Below are positions 7,710-16,619 of a stretch of DNA of 64,000 bases, in pieces; the first letter of the stretch is position 1, and the number at the start of each line of letters is the position of its first letter. The translations under genes and the position numbers were made by a program. The stretch is from Opitutia bacterium UBA4506 (lineage in GTDB: Bacteria; Verrucomicrobiota; Verrucomicrobiia; Opitutales; Puniceicoccaceae), in assembly GCA_002388665.1 (NCBI GenBank), contig DGMY01000027.1, positions 2,888-66,887 on the forward strand, given 5' to 3'. The notes below the pieces were generated by a model. It saw only the letters and a program-made list of their open reading frames with translations. It ran no database searches and had not been told where the DNA came from.

Positions 7710-9619
7710 CGCTGATAAAGTTTAAAGCCTTCGATTGCCTCGTACTCAGAGAGTCCCAAGGCATCGTACACCTTCGCGGTGGCACGATTGAGTTCTCTCG
7801 CCAGGGCCCACGAATCGTGAACATCCTGCCCGATACCACTGGGCGACTGACTTCGCTGGGTCTGGTGCTGGTAGATACCTTTAATTTTGAAGTCGAGCTC
7901 ATCGGGAGATAGCGGAACGGCCATATCAATCTCATGCACCTCCCACTCAACCCCGGGCCCCCGGTAGAGCCAGATCCAGCAATCCTTCAACCACTCTGCA
8001 TCGGCACACCGCTCCAAAGCCGCCAGGAGGATCTCAAAGCACAACGCGGGAACGGAAAGTGGGTCGTGGCCTTGTCCCGTGGCAAAAATCTGGTGAGGCT
8101 GAATCTCCTCGAGCAGAGCGACCAACTTCGAGACATCCTCTTCCGACGCCTTGAAACGGCGGTACCGCCCGGTCTCGTAGAATGGCAGGTCCAGGAAACG
8201 AAGCGCACTGGGATCGATCTCCAGCATCCGGGCCGACGACCGGGCTTCTCCCCGGCGTATGATCCCCTTCATCGTGCGAAGATCGAGAGTGTCCTCTCCA
8301 TAGAGGCCTTTTGATTCGAGCTGCTCCATGACAGCTTGGGCAAATTTCAACTCCTCGCCGAAGTGAAGTTTCTCGCCCAACTCAATATTCAACTCGATGG
8401 CGCGCCGCACCTCGGTGTCCGGCACGGCGAGATTCCCCGAGGTCTGGTAGACCAGGGTCAGGTCGTGTCCCTGGTTCGCCAGCCGATGAAGCGTTCCCCC
8501 CATGCAGAAGACATCGTCGGTCGGTTCGGGGCTCAGAACGAGACTCCGCTTGGGGAACGGCGAAGCGCGCTCGGGTCGATTCGAATCATCGGCATCGGGC
8601 TTGCCACCCGGCCACCCGGTAATGGTGTGCTGGGTTTGATTAAAGATATCAATATTCAGGTTATAGGCCGAACCCTTCTCGGTCAGGAGATCAGCCATGC
8701 TATTCTCCGTGTATTCCTCGCCGGTAAGCTTCAAGAGAGCCTTCCCCGACTTCTGCGCCAACCAACCCACGGCTTTCCGTGTCGTTTCGGCAGTCCATTC
8801 TACCGGTCCAACCAACCATGGATAGCGAACCCGGGTGAGGAAGGAGGACGCCGGCGCGTCTATGCAGAACACACACTCCCGGTGTTCCTGCAACAAACTG
8901 GCAGGGAGGGATTCGGACGGTTCCCCTTCTACCGATTCGGCCACCACCTCGGCCTTGGCTTCTCCCCAAGCGAGGAGGAACACTGTACGCGCTTCCAAGA
9001 TGGTGCCCACCCCCATCGTAATCGCATGACGGGGAACGTTTTCTTCCCCGAGGAAGTCCCTCGCCGCATCGCGGCGGGTGAGACTATCAAGAGTCACCAG
9101 GCGGGTACGCGACTGAGGGCCGGAGCCCGGCTCGTTGAAACCGATGTGCCCGGTTCGGCCGATACCGAGGATCTGTATATCAATCCCCCCCGCATCCTTA
9201 ATCGCCTGCTCATAGGACTCACAAGATGCCAACACGTCATCCCTTCCCACAGACCCGTCGGGCACGTGGGTGTTCCCGGGAGCAATGTCGATGTGGTCAA
9301 AAAGCTGATCCTGCATAAAGCGGCGATAGCTCTCGGGGTGATCACCAGACAACCCATAATACTCGTCCAGATTGAAGGAGATCACATTCGAGAATGAGAG
9401 ACCCTCCTCCCGGTGTCGGCGAATGAGCTCGCGGTAGAGTCGCACCGGAGTCGACCCCGTTGCCAATCCTAGAACGACCGGCTGATTCCGGGCCTCCCGC
9501 TCCCGGATCAGGTCAGTGATCGCATCGGCAGCAAGGAGGCAGGCGTCGTCCGCTGTAGGGAAAATACTAACCGGTATGCGTTCGCGTTGGTTCAAACCAG
9601 TAGAGTCATGCGTTTTCAT
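7706..9619 (-). CDS. Glucosamine-6-phosphate deaminase-like/PIG-L-like fusion, active sites altered
   Basis: A 637-residue two-domain protein. Residues about 15-285 are NagB-like, with NLDEY (83-87) and GHIGFNEP (157-164). The residue just before GH is Thr156 where E. coli NagB has its catalytic Asp141. Residues about 355-630 are PIG-L-like, but the usual HPDD motif reads EPTD (365-368) and the distal HxxH region reads DPLSVP (519-524), so the zinc site looks lost. Similar fusions are known in Bacteroidetes and relatives, generally with an intact PIG-L motif as far as I recall. It is first in the operon, ahead of the ROK and free PIG-L genes, and diverges from an AraC regulator. A binding, regulatory or altered catalytic role is possible. 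Confidence 0.88.
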   Translation of the reverse strand: MKTHDSTGLNQRERIPVSIFPTADDACLLAADAITDLIREREARNQPVVLGLATGSTPVRLYRELIRRHREEGLSFSNVISFNLDEYYGLSGDHPESYRRFMQDQLFDHIDIAPGNTHVPDGSVGRDDVLASCESYEQAIKDAGGIDIQILGIGRTGHIGFNEPGSGPQSRTRLVTLDSLTRRDAARDFLGEENVPRHAITMGVGTILEARTVFLLAWGEAKAEVVAESVEGEPSESLPASLLQEHRECVFCIDAPASSFLTRVRYPWLVGPVEWTAETTRKAVGWLAQKSGKALLKLTGEEYTENSMADLLTEKGSAYNLNIDIFNQTQHTITGWPGGKPDADDSNRPERASPFPKRSLVLSPEPTDDVFCMGGTLHRLANQGHDLTLVYQTSGNLAVPDTEVRRAIELNIELGEKLHFGEELKFAQAVMEQLESKGLYGEDTLDLRTMKGIIRRGEARSSARMLEIDPSALRFLDLPFYETGRYRRFKASEEDVSKLVALLEEIQPHQIFATGQGHDPLSVPALCFEILLAALERCADAEWLKDCWIWLYRGPGVEWEVHEIDMAVPLSPDELDFKIKGIYQHQTQRSQSPSGIGQDVHDSWALARELNRATAKVYDALGLSEYEAIEGFKLYQR

Positions 9620-9644
9620 AAATCCATTCTATCATGTTTTTTCT

Positions 9645-9684
9645 GAATATATTTTCCTTTTTCGGAAGTTTTTTTGATATATTC
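9645..9684. promoter_or_regulatory. Inverted repeat between the nagB-like operon and araC-type gene
   Basis: GAATATAT at 9645-9652 and ATATATTC at 9677-9684 form a perfect 8-bp inverted repeat. Nested inside it is TTCC/GGAA around the centre at about 9664. The element sits in the roughly 70-bp divergent region between the two start codons, so it is a good candidate operator for the AraC-family protein, controlling both directions. The assignment is by position and symmetry only. Confidence 0.4.
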
Positions 9685-9691
9685 GGCACTG

Positions 9692-10549
9692 ATGGACGAA
9701 TTTCCGACATTTCCCCAAGCCCTTGCAGAACCCACGAGCTACCTGAAAGGTGTCGACGCCAGTACGCGCCCGAGGAGCAACAACGTTCTCGTTTTCCTCC
9801 GGCAGGATCGCGAGAGCCTCCAGCAGATGCATTTCCGGAACCGCTCACACCACCGTCACGTCCTCATCCTATCGCTCCACACAACGGGGACCGTCATCGT
9901 CGATGGAATCGAGCTCACCCTACGACCGGAGAGCGGACTCATCATACTCCCGTATCAATTTCACCACTACATGAACCTGGAGAGCGACGACCTGCGCTGG
10001 CTCTTCATCACCTTTGAACTGGAAGAGAATTCCTCCGCTCTCGATGGACTCAGTCATCGGATCATCCATCCCGACAAAGACGCATTGGAAATCTGGTCTC
10101 AAATCGCCTCGTTCTGGACCGCCCAATCCACGAAACCGAAGGAGGAGTGCGTACCGCTGCTCGACCTGCTTCTCCTCAAACTGGAGAGAGGGAGCACCCA
10201 AAAACCGACCTCTCACACGGTCAGCTCATGGATTGCTCAAACGGAAACCCTGATCCGCAAGGCAGTCGATGAACAATGGACGCTCAAGGAAGTGGCACAA
10301 CGCTCCGGCATCTCTGAGCGTCACCTGCGGACGAGGTTTGAGGCCGAGACAGGCATTACCATCCGGCGCTACCGCGCCAACTATCAGCTCCACCGCACAC
10401 TCTCACTGATGAGAGGAGCTCACGTCGCCCTCGGAGAAATCGCCGGGCGGGTCGGCTTTCAATCGTCGGCGTCATTCAGCCGGTTTATCCGCCGGGAAAC
10501 GGGCATGACCGCAATGGAGCTGAAACGAAGCCTCGGTCCCCCCTCCTAA
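9692..10549 (+). CDS. AraC-family transcriptional regulator
   Basis: A 286-residue protein with an N-terminal cupin-like sensing domain (about 20-150; LTLRPESGLIILPYQFHHY is typical) and a C-terminal double helix-turn-helix. The second HTH shows GEIAGRVGFQSSASFSRFIR, the normal AraC signature. It diverges from the amino-sugar-like operon and probably senses a sugar related to it. The ATG at 9692 is chosen because it leaves the palindrome outside the gene; a TTG at 9674 preceded by GGAAG is an alternative adding six residues. Confidence 0.88.
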   Translation: MDEFPTFPQALAEPTSYLKGVDASTRPRSNNVLVFLRQDRESLQQMHFRNRSHHRHVLILSLHTTGTVIVDGIELTLRPESGLIILPYQFHHYMNLESDDLRWLFITFELEENSSALDGLSHRIIHPDKDALEIWSQIASFWTAQSTKPKEECVPLLDLLLLKLERGSTQKPTSHTVSSWIAQTETLIRKAVDEQWTLKEVAQRSGISERHLRTRFEAETGITIRRYRANYQLHRTLSLMRGAHVALGEIAGRVGFQSSASFSRFIRRETGMTAMELKRSLGPPS

Positions 10550-10564
10550 CGGGCCCCCATTGGA

Positions 10565-11377
10565 CTAGAGGGAAACTTCTTTGCGCTCCCGCTTCTCGAA
10601 GTAGTAGAGAGAAGTGAACCCTTTCTGGCGAAGCATCTCGCGCACAGAATCGAAATGTTGTCCCACATGCGACGGAGCGTGGGCATCTGATCCCATTGTG
10701 AGCTTAATACCCCGCTCGACCGCCCAGTCCAAAACCACCGGGGCCGGATGGACCTCGTAGACACCTTTGATCAGCCCGCTCGTGTTGACCTCCATGCAAT
10801 GGTCATTTGCCCGCAAGGCGTCGAGGAAGTCCTCAATCTCAGCCTGATAGGCCTCTGCGGGGAATGGCTCGACGGTCCCATAGATTCGGATGACATCGGG
10901 ATGGGCAATCGAATCGTAGATGCCGGATTCGACCCCAGCGATGAGCCCCTTAAAGTAAGTCCGGATCACGTCGCCGTCCTCGTTCAGGCCCATTTTTTCC
11001 AGCCACTCGCGATACCCCAAGAGGTGATGATGCAAGGAGCCGAGTACGAAATCGAACTGCTGGTCATCGATTGTTGCGCTCATGGTCTTCATGGCTTCGG
11101 GGTGAGGAAAAATCTCGGCCTCAATCCCGCACAACACCCGGACCCCAACCGACTCGCCGTATACGCGAGCGTCTTCGATCAACTCACGGTAACGAGGCAG
11201 TTGATCGATACTCATTCGAATATTCCTGCCACCAAAAAGTTCGTCGGGCTCGAGGGGGACATGACAAGTAAAGGTCACTAGCTCGATTCCCTTTTTCTTC
11301 GCTGCATCCACATACTCCCGCGGAGTGCCGAACGCGTGCCCACAAAGGGCAGTATGCATATGGTTATCAATTTTCAT
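10565..11377 (-). CDS. PHP-domain phosphatase, histidinol-phosphatase (HisJ/HisK) type
   Basis: A metal-dependent phosphoesterase of the PHP superfamily, about 270 residues, as expected for HisJ-like histidinol-phosphatases. The N-terminal motif NHMHT and the LGSLHHH and GSDAHAPSHVG segments carry the metal ligands. The start is the ATG at 11377 (MKIDNHMHT); the open frame extends 25 codons further upstream but without family similarity. No other his gene is nearby, so a different phosphoester substrate is possible. It is convergent with the AraC-type gene across 15 bp. Confidence 0.8.
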   Translation of the reverse strand: MKIDNHMHTALCGHAFGTPREYVDAAKKKGIELVTFTCHVPLEPDELFGGRNIRMSIDQLPRYRELIEDARVYGESVGVRVLCGIEAEIFPHPEAMKTMSATIDDQQFDFVLGSLHHHLLGYREWLEKMGLNEDGDVIRTYFKGLIAGVESGIYDSIAHPDVIRIYGTVEPFPAEAYQAEIEDFLDALRANDHCMEVNTSGLIKGVYEVHPAPVVLDWAVERGIKLTMGSDAHAPSHVGQHFDSVREMLRQKGFTSLYYFEKRERKEVSL

Positions 11378-11565
11378 AAAAGCGGTCCAGTAAAGGTGAG
11401 ACTGAAAACCCCAGCAAGGGCTCCCTCTGAGTTTCTCGGAATTGTAACACAACTACCCTGCGAAATCACCCCGAGTCCCCCAAAAGGCAATACCATTGCG
11501 GGACGAGCCCCCTGCAATCCCTCCGAACGGAGCGAACTCGCCGGGGGATCGCGCGAAGCCACCCG

Positions 11566-13374
11566 CTACATTCGACTGATGATCAGCTCCCTTTCGAAAA
11601 TCATTTGCTTGGGCAAGTGATCCCCCAACTGGAGGAAGAGCTCTTCATGCTGGAGGCTCTGCATCTTGATGCGTTCCCGGTCGACCCGCATCAGTTCATC
11701 CCAATCCTCTTCTGAGAAATCGAGACCAGTCCAATCGAAATCCTGATAGTTCGGCATCCAGCCTATCGGCGACTCGAATCCGGTGGAATTCCCGTGCACT
11801 CTGCCGACGCACCATTTGAGGACTCGCATATTCTCCCCAAACCCGGGCCAGAGGAACTTGCCATCAGCATCCTTCCGGAACCAGTTGACGTGAAAGATTC
11901 TGACCGGAGGCGAGAGGCGCTTGCCCATCTTGAGCCAATGGCGCAAATAATCGCCCATATTGTAACCACAGAACGGGAGCATGGCGAACGGATCGCGACG
12001 TAGTTTCCCGACGGTCCCTTCGGCCGCTGCGGTGAGCTCGGAGCCCATTGTGGCGCCGAGATAGACCCCGTGAATCCAGTTGAATGACTGGAAGACCAGG
12101 GGAATATCGTTCATCCGACGACCGCCGAATAAGAAGGCGTCGATCTTAACTCCCTCGGGGTTCTCCCAGTTTTCGTCGATGGTCGGACAATTTCTGGCCG
12201 GAGCGGTAAAACGGGAGTTCGGGTGGGCAGCCGGAGTCGGTGACTCGGGGGTCCACTCATTTCCCCGCCAGTCGATCAAATGATCCGGGGTTTCCTCGGT
12301 CATCCCTTCCCACCAAACATCGCCATCATCCGTCAGCGCGCAGTTGGTGAAAATCGAATCGCGATCGCAGGAACGCATCGCGTTTGGGTTTGTCTGGTCG
12401 GAGGTGCCTGGAGCGACGCCGAAGAACCCTGCTTCCGGGTTAATTGCCCGCAGGTCTCCATTATCGTCGGGCTTCAACCAGGCAATGTCATCACCGATCG
12501 TGCTGATCTCCCATCCTTCGTCGCGGAAGGCTTTCGGCGGGATGAGCATGGCAAAATTAGTCTTCCCGCAAGCACTTGGGAAAGCGGCGGCAACATGAGA
12601 CTTGCGCCCGGAAGGCTCCTTGACTCCCAAAATGAGCATATGCTCAGCCATCCAGCCCTCTTCATGGGCCATGACCGAAGCAATGCGCAGTGCAAAGCAC
12701 TTCTTTCCGAGGAGCGCATTCCCGCCGTATCCAGATCCGAATGACAAGATCAGTCGCTCCCGGGGGAAGTGAGCGATCGTCGTATTCTCCGGATTGCAAG
12801 GCCAGGCGACATCTTCCTGCCCCTCTGCCAACGGGACACCGACCGAGTGAACGCACTTCACGAAATCCCGACTCTTCCCGAGGACATCCCATACCGACAG
12901 GCCCACCCGCGTCATAATGTGCATATTACAGACGACGTACGGCGAATCGGTGATCTCGATGCCAACGCGGGAAATGGGCGACCCGATCGGCCCCATGGAG
13001 AAGGGAATCACGTACATGGTACGGCCCTTCATGCACCCCTCGGCGAGAGCGTTGATGCGCTCAGTCATCTCATCGGGGTGAACCCAATTATTGGTTGGGC
13101 CGGCACCGTCGGGATTGAGAGAGCAAATGAACGTACGGGACTCCACTCGCGCGACATCCCTCGGATCTGAGCGGAAGAGATAACTGTTCGGACGTTTCTC
13201 CTCGTTGAGCTTGATGGCCATACCGCTCTCGACCATCTGGGCCATCAGTCGATCGTACTCTTCTTTAGAGCCATCACACCACTCCACGCGATCAGGTGTG
13301 CAAAGGCGGGCAATGCTGTCGACCCACCGGGTGACGAATTTATTTCGGGTTGGATATGCGGATTCAGTACTCAT
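11566..13374 (-). CDS. pckG: Phosphoenolpyruvate carboxykinase (GTP)
   Basis: Converts oxaloacetate and GTP to phosphoenolpyruvate and CO2 in gluconeogenesis. The 602-residue product has the length of GTP-type PEPCK and its specific phosphate-binding loop FPSACGKTN near residue 290. The conserved segments FGSGYGGNALLGKKC and YVIPFSMGP are also seen. It is a cytoplasmic enzyme. On the minus strand a TATAAT (13381-13386) lies only a few bases before the ATG, so a nearly leaderless transcript is conceivable, although no good -35 box is present. Confidence 0.97.
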   Translation of the reverse strand: MSTESAYPTRNKFVTRWVDSIARLCTPDRVEWCDGSKEEYDRLMAQMVESGMAIKLNEEKRPNSYLFRSDPRDVARVESRTFICSLNPDGAGPTNNWVHPDEMTERINALAEGCMKGRTMYVIPFSMGPIGSPISRVGIEITDSPYVVCNMHIMTRVGLSVWDVLGKSRDFVKCVHSVGVPLAEGQEDVAWPCNPENTTIAHFPRERLILSFGSGYGGNALLGKKCFALRIASVMAHEEGWMAEHMLILGVKEPSGRKSHVAAAFPSACGKTNFAMLIPPKAFRDEGWEISTIGDDIAWLKPDDNGDLRAINPEAGFFGVAPGTSDQTNPNAMRSCDRDSIFTNCALTDDGDVWWEGMTEETPDHLIDWRGNEWTPESPTPAAHPNSRFTAPARNCPTIDENWENPEGVKIDAFLFGGRRMNDIPLVFQSFNWIHGVYLGATMGSELTAAAEGTVGKLRRDPFAMLPFCGYNMGDYLRHWLKMGKRLSPPVRIFHVNWFRKDADGKFLWPGFGENMRVLKWCVGRVHGNSTGFESPIGWMPNYQDFDWTGLDFSEEDWDELMRVDRERIKMQSLQHEELFLQLGDHLPKQMIFERELIISRM

Positions 13375-13437
13375 TCAACTATTATATTAACGTAATTCTT
13401 ATCGTAGCATTCCTCCGCCCCCTGAACCGTCTCACCG

Positions 13438-13692
13438 CTACTTTTCTATATTTGGATCTCCCTTGGACGGTGGAACGGGATCGTACCCCTGCCCGCCCCA
13501 GGGGTGGCACCGGAGAATGCGCCGCAGCGCCATCCAACCGCCCCGCCAGGGGCCATACACTCGAACAGCTTCATCCGCGTAATGGGAACAGGTTGGGACA
13601 AACCGACAGGACCCTTGCATGCCAAAGGCCGCTCGGATCGGCGTGAAGATAATCTGATAGGTTCGAATCAGGCACCGGAGAAGAAATGTCAT
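13438..13692 (-). CDS. yidD: Membrane protein insertion efficiency factor YidD
   Basis: A small protein of 84 residues that assists YidC-dependent membrane insertion. The hallmark CRFVPTCSHYA at about residues 28-38 and the GWMALRRILRCHPWG segment match YidD. An N-terminal amphipathic stretch fits membrane association. Usually yidD lies between rnpA and yidC, but here it is found between pckG and an outer-membrane protein gene, away from that cluster. Confidence 0.95.
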   Translation of the reverse strand: MTFLLRCLIRTYQIIFTPIRAAFGMQGSCRFVPTCSHYADEAVRVYGPWRGGWMALRRILRCHPWGGQGYDPVPPSKGDPNIEK

Positions 13693-13714
13693 ATTCCCGA
13701 CGCGAACAATTCAA

Positions 13715-14359
13715 TCAGAGGCCGATTCTGATCGCGAGTTCGAAGATGTCGTTCCTCTCGGTGCTCATCGACACCTTGATGCTTCCGTCATTAAAGGAAT
13801 CGTCGCCCAGCCAGAGGGATCGGTAACCCGCGCGGATGGAGGCGCGCTCGGAGATGTAGGCACCGATACCGACAAAAAAGGAGTAAGTGAAGACCGCACC
13901 GGAATCATCGACGGATTGCCCGAGAGCACTAGTCCCCTTGATATCGATGTAGGAAATCCCTGCACCACCGCCGCCGTAGATCAGCAAGCCAGTATTGGAA
14001 AGCGGAATGTTCACCCGGAGGTTGACCATCATCGGGAGGTTCTTGGTCCGGGCAGTCCCCGAGACATTCCCGTACTTGACCTCGCTATCGACGTCCCAGT
14101 AGGTCGCCTCCAACTCGACATCGGTCGAGATGAAGTAAGGAGCAATCCCCTCAAAGTTCCATCCGAGGCGAAGGCCCCCGCCAACTGCACCGTCGGTATT
14201 ATTGTCGACCCACATTCCCGTTACACCCACATAGGTTCCACGAGTCGTAAACTCCGGCTGCATCGGTTCTTCCATGGGCTCGAGCTCCATATCCACTTGC
14301 GCCATTACAGGGGCGACGGAGGCGATTACCAGAAATGAGGTGAGTAACTTGATTTTCAT
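13715..14359 (-). CDS. Predicted outer-membrane beta-barrel protein
   Basis: A 214-residue protein whose first 20 residues (MKIKLLTSFLVIASVAPVMA) form a typical Sec signal peptide. The rest shows alternating polar/hydrophobic strands, glycine-rich turns (GGGLRLGWNFEG) and ends in a hydrophobic residue (IRIGL), like small OmpA-type or OmpW-like barrels. It lies downstream of the CreBC-like genes on the same strand, 90 bp after creC, so it might be a target or co-transcribed. No specific family was recognised. The ATG at 14359 is chosen for the signal peptide. Confidence 0.65.
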   Translation of the reverse strand: MKIKLLTSFLVIASVAPVMAQVDMELEPMEEPMQPEFTTRGTYVGVTGMWVDNNTDGAVGGGLRLGWNFEGIAPYFISTDVELEATYWDVDSEVKYGNVSGTARTKNLPMMVNLRVNIPLSNTGLLIYGGGGAGISYIDIKGTSALGQSVDDSGAVFTYSFFVGIGAYISERASIRAGYRSLWLGDDSFNDGSIKVSMSTERNDIFELAIRIGL

Positions 14360-14448
14360 AAATGTTGTAGAGACGAGACCCGTTTCTATGATCCGATCGA
14401 TCCCGATACGAGGACAAATTACCATAAGGTCAAATCCCTCACGTGTAT

Positions 14449-15885
14449 CTATCCCTTTTGCTCAAAAATCCAGCGCACCGTTGTCCCACCCGATGTGGGG
14501 TAAATCATCTCGATCCGGGCTCCGTGCAACTTTGCGATCTCCCACGCCAAGGCCAATCCCAACCCCGAGCTCTTCTTCCCAGTGTCGGGACGCGGCAGGG
14601 AGAACAACCGTTCAAAGACGCGGGACCGGGCGTACTCGGGGACTCCCTCCCCCTCATCGGAAACGGACCATCCGAACTGTCCTTCGATTTCCCCGACAAA
14701 GACGCGGACCTTGCCTCCCTCGGGAGAAAATTCGATCGCATTCTGGACAACTGATCCAATTGCCGTCTGCAAGAGACTCGCGTCACCCCTCACTGGCTCG
14801 CACCGATCCACGATCACATCGAACTGGATTCTTCTCATCTGCGCCAGCGGTTGCCTCCCGGCGACGACGTCCTCGACCAGTCTCGACAGATGAATGTCCT
14901 CTCTGCGCTCCAAGGCATCTTTCCCCTCCAGCTCACTGAGAACCAGCATCTGGTCGACGACTCGCTGAATGCGCTCGGTCTCGGACCGGATATGGCCGAG
15001 GAACCTGATGCGGTCGGACTCCGGAGGATTCTCCCCGAGGATCTCCGCAGCGGATCGCAGCCCGGCCAGGGGACTCTTAATCTCGTGGGTTAGATTCGCG
15101 ATGTAACTCTCCACGTACTTTTTGCCCTCCAGCGACTGCCGCATCTCCTCGAACGCTCCGTGGAGCCGGCGAATCTCCGTTGCCCCACCCGGGGAAGGGA
15201 CGGGGGAACGTTCTCCTTTGCGAATTCGTTGGGCGTGCGCGGTAAGACGCTCCAATGGTCGCGACAACCAAAACGACAATCCAACAGCGGCGCCGATTGA
15301 ACAGACGGCTAGCACGATGGCCCCGAGGAAGATATGGCGGCGACTTTCCTCGATAAAACGATAGGGCCACTCGATCGGTTTGATGACGGTGACCACAGCG
15401 ATTAGGTCGTTCTCGACCTTGACCGGCGCGGCGATGTGTAGGTGAGAGGAGGACGGGTCGTCGGGATCCAGACGAGTGGAACGCGCACCATACTCCCCTC
15501 GCAAAGTTTTCCCGACATCCAACCAACGAGAGAAATCTTCACCGATCTGGTCCGAGTCATGGGAATGGAAGCGAACGATCCCCGTTCGGTCCGTGACATA
15601 AAACTGCAGATCCGACTCAAACTTCTCTGAATCGTAGATCCGCGCATGGAACCGGGCCGACCGCAATTGATTGGCAGGCTCTTCCAAATCGGTGAAATCC
15701 CAGCCCTCTTCGAGCATGCGCTCCTGGATCATCGCCGCCAGCAACCACGACGTATCGACCAAACTTTCTTCCACAACCTTAAGGTAGGAAGGTCGAATCT
15801 CATCGGTCGTCCACCGATAGAAGAAAACCGCGGTCGCCGCGGCGATCAACGAGAAGGTCAAAAGAAACAGCGTGCGGATTCTCAC
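14449..15885 (-). CDS. creC: Sensor histidine kinase, CreC-like
   Basis: Inner-membrane two-component sensor of 478 residues. It has an N-terminal membrane helix (about 5-24), a periplasmic domain, a second helix (about 188-210), a HAMP segment and the kinase core. The phospho-acceptor motif LTHEIKSPLAG (about 266-276) and its preceding YVESYIAN match CreC closely. The N box (VVQNAIEFS) and G boxes (DEGEGVP, SGLGLALA) are intact. It overlaps the response-regulator gene by four bases. The signal sensed is unknown; in enterobacteria CreBC is linked to carbon metabolism and envelope stress. Confidence 0.88.
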   Translation of the reverse strand: MRIRTLFLLTFSLIAAATAVFFYRWTTDEIRPSYLKVVEESLVDTSWLLAAMIQERMLEEGWDFTDLEEPANQLRSARFHARIYDSEKFESDLQFYVTDRTGIVRFHSHDSDQIGEDFSRWLDVGKTLRGEYGARSTRLDPDDPSSSHLHIAAPVKVENDLIAVVTVIKPIEWPYRFIEESRRHIFLGAIVLAVCSIGAAVGLSFWLSRPLERLTAHAQRIRKGERSPVPSPGGATEIRRLHGAFEEMRQSLEGKKYVESYIANLTHEIKSPLAGLRSAAEILGENPPESDRIRFLGHIRSETERIQRVVDQMLVLSELEGKDALERREDIHLSRLVEDVVAGRQPLAQMRRIQFDVIVDRCEPVRGDASLLQTAIGSVVQNAIEFSPEGGKVRVFVGEIEGQFGWSVSDEGEGVPEYARSRVFERLFSLPRPDTGKKSSGLGLALAWEIAKLHGARIEMIYPTSGGTTVRWIFEQKG

Positions 15886-16613
15886 GATGACCGCCCTACC
15901 GCTACTTCAGTTAACGAGTAGCCCAAGCCCCGATGCGTTCGGATGACTTCGAGCTCCGGAGCCACGCGCCTAAATTTTGCGCGTAAATTTTTGATATGAG
16001 AATCGATGGTGCGGTCGAGACTCGAGCCGGGATCTGCCCAGGCCCCTTCCATCAACTGGTCTCTCGTGTAGACCCTTCCCGGTCGGGAAAGTAGAACGGA
16101 CAATAATCGGAATTCGCTCGCCGAGACCGTGATGCCGACCCCATTGAGACAAACCCCTGCGGTCTCCTCATTCACCTGCAGCCCCTTCCTCTCGACGGAC
16201 GATTCCGGCACCGGCGGCGATGCGGTAGGCCCCGAGGTCATCCGAAGCAAATTGCGAATGCGGGCGGTGAGCTCTCTCGGACTGAATGGCTTGGTCACAT
16301 AATCGCCCCCTCCAATCTCCAGGCCGACGATCCGATCGACCTCCGACGAGCGGGCAGTGAGAAACAGAACCGGCCCCGAAAACCCTGATCGAATCTCCCG
16401 ACAAAAATCGAAGCCATTTCCATCGGGCAGGCCCACATCCAGAACCAGCAGAGAAATCGCCGCTCCCGCGAGAGCTGCACGAGCTTCACCGACGGTAGCG
16501 ACTACAATGGGATCGATCCCCTCGGTTCTCAGCGCATAGGCGACGGACTCACGGATCGAAGGCTCATCCTCTACCACCAATACCTGACCCGCTATCATCG
16601 TCGCTCGTTCCAC
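15882..16613 (-). CDS. creB: Response regulator, OmpR/PhoB family, CreB-like
   Basis: A 243-residue DNA-binding response regulator paired with the CreC-like kinase. The receiver domain has VVEDEPS (acidic pocket), LDVGLPDG with the phospho-acceptor Asp, and TKPFSPREL with the conserved Lys. The C-terminal winged helix includes LDRTIDSHIKNLRAKF and the usual RTHRGLGYSL ending. An internal ATG at 16598 could also serve as the start. It lies 6 bp downstream of aroK, so aroK-creB-creC may be one transcript. Confidence 0.88.
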   Translation of the reverse strand: MERATMIAGQVLVVEDEPSIRESVAYALRTEGIDPIVVATVGEARAALAGAAISLLVLDVGLPDGNGFDFCREIRSGFSGPVLFLTARSSEVDRIVGLEIGGGDYVTKPFSPRELTARIRNLLRMTSGPTASPPVPESSVERKGLQVNEETAGVCLNGVGITVSASEFRLLSVLLSRPGRVYTRDQLMEGAWADPGSSLDRTIDSHIKNLRAKFRRVAPELEVIRTHRGLGYSLTEVAVGRSS

Positions 16614-16619
16614 GATGGA

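Noticed and set aside
6498..9397. Two long plus-strand frames (345 and 353 codons) over the ROK and fusion genes
   Set aside because: Both run opposite well-supported genes and lack any domain signal; high GC makes such long antisense frames common.
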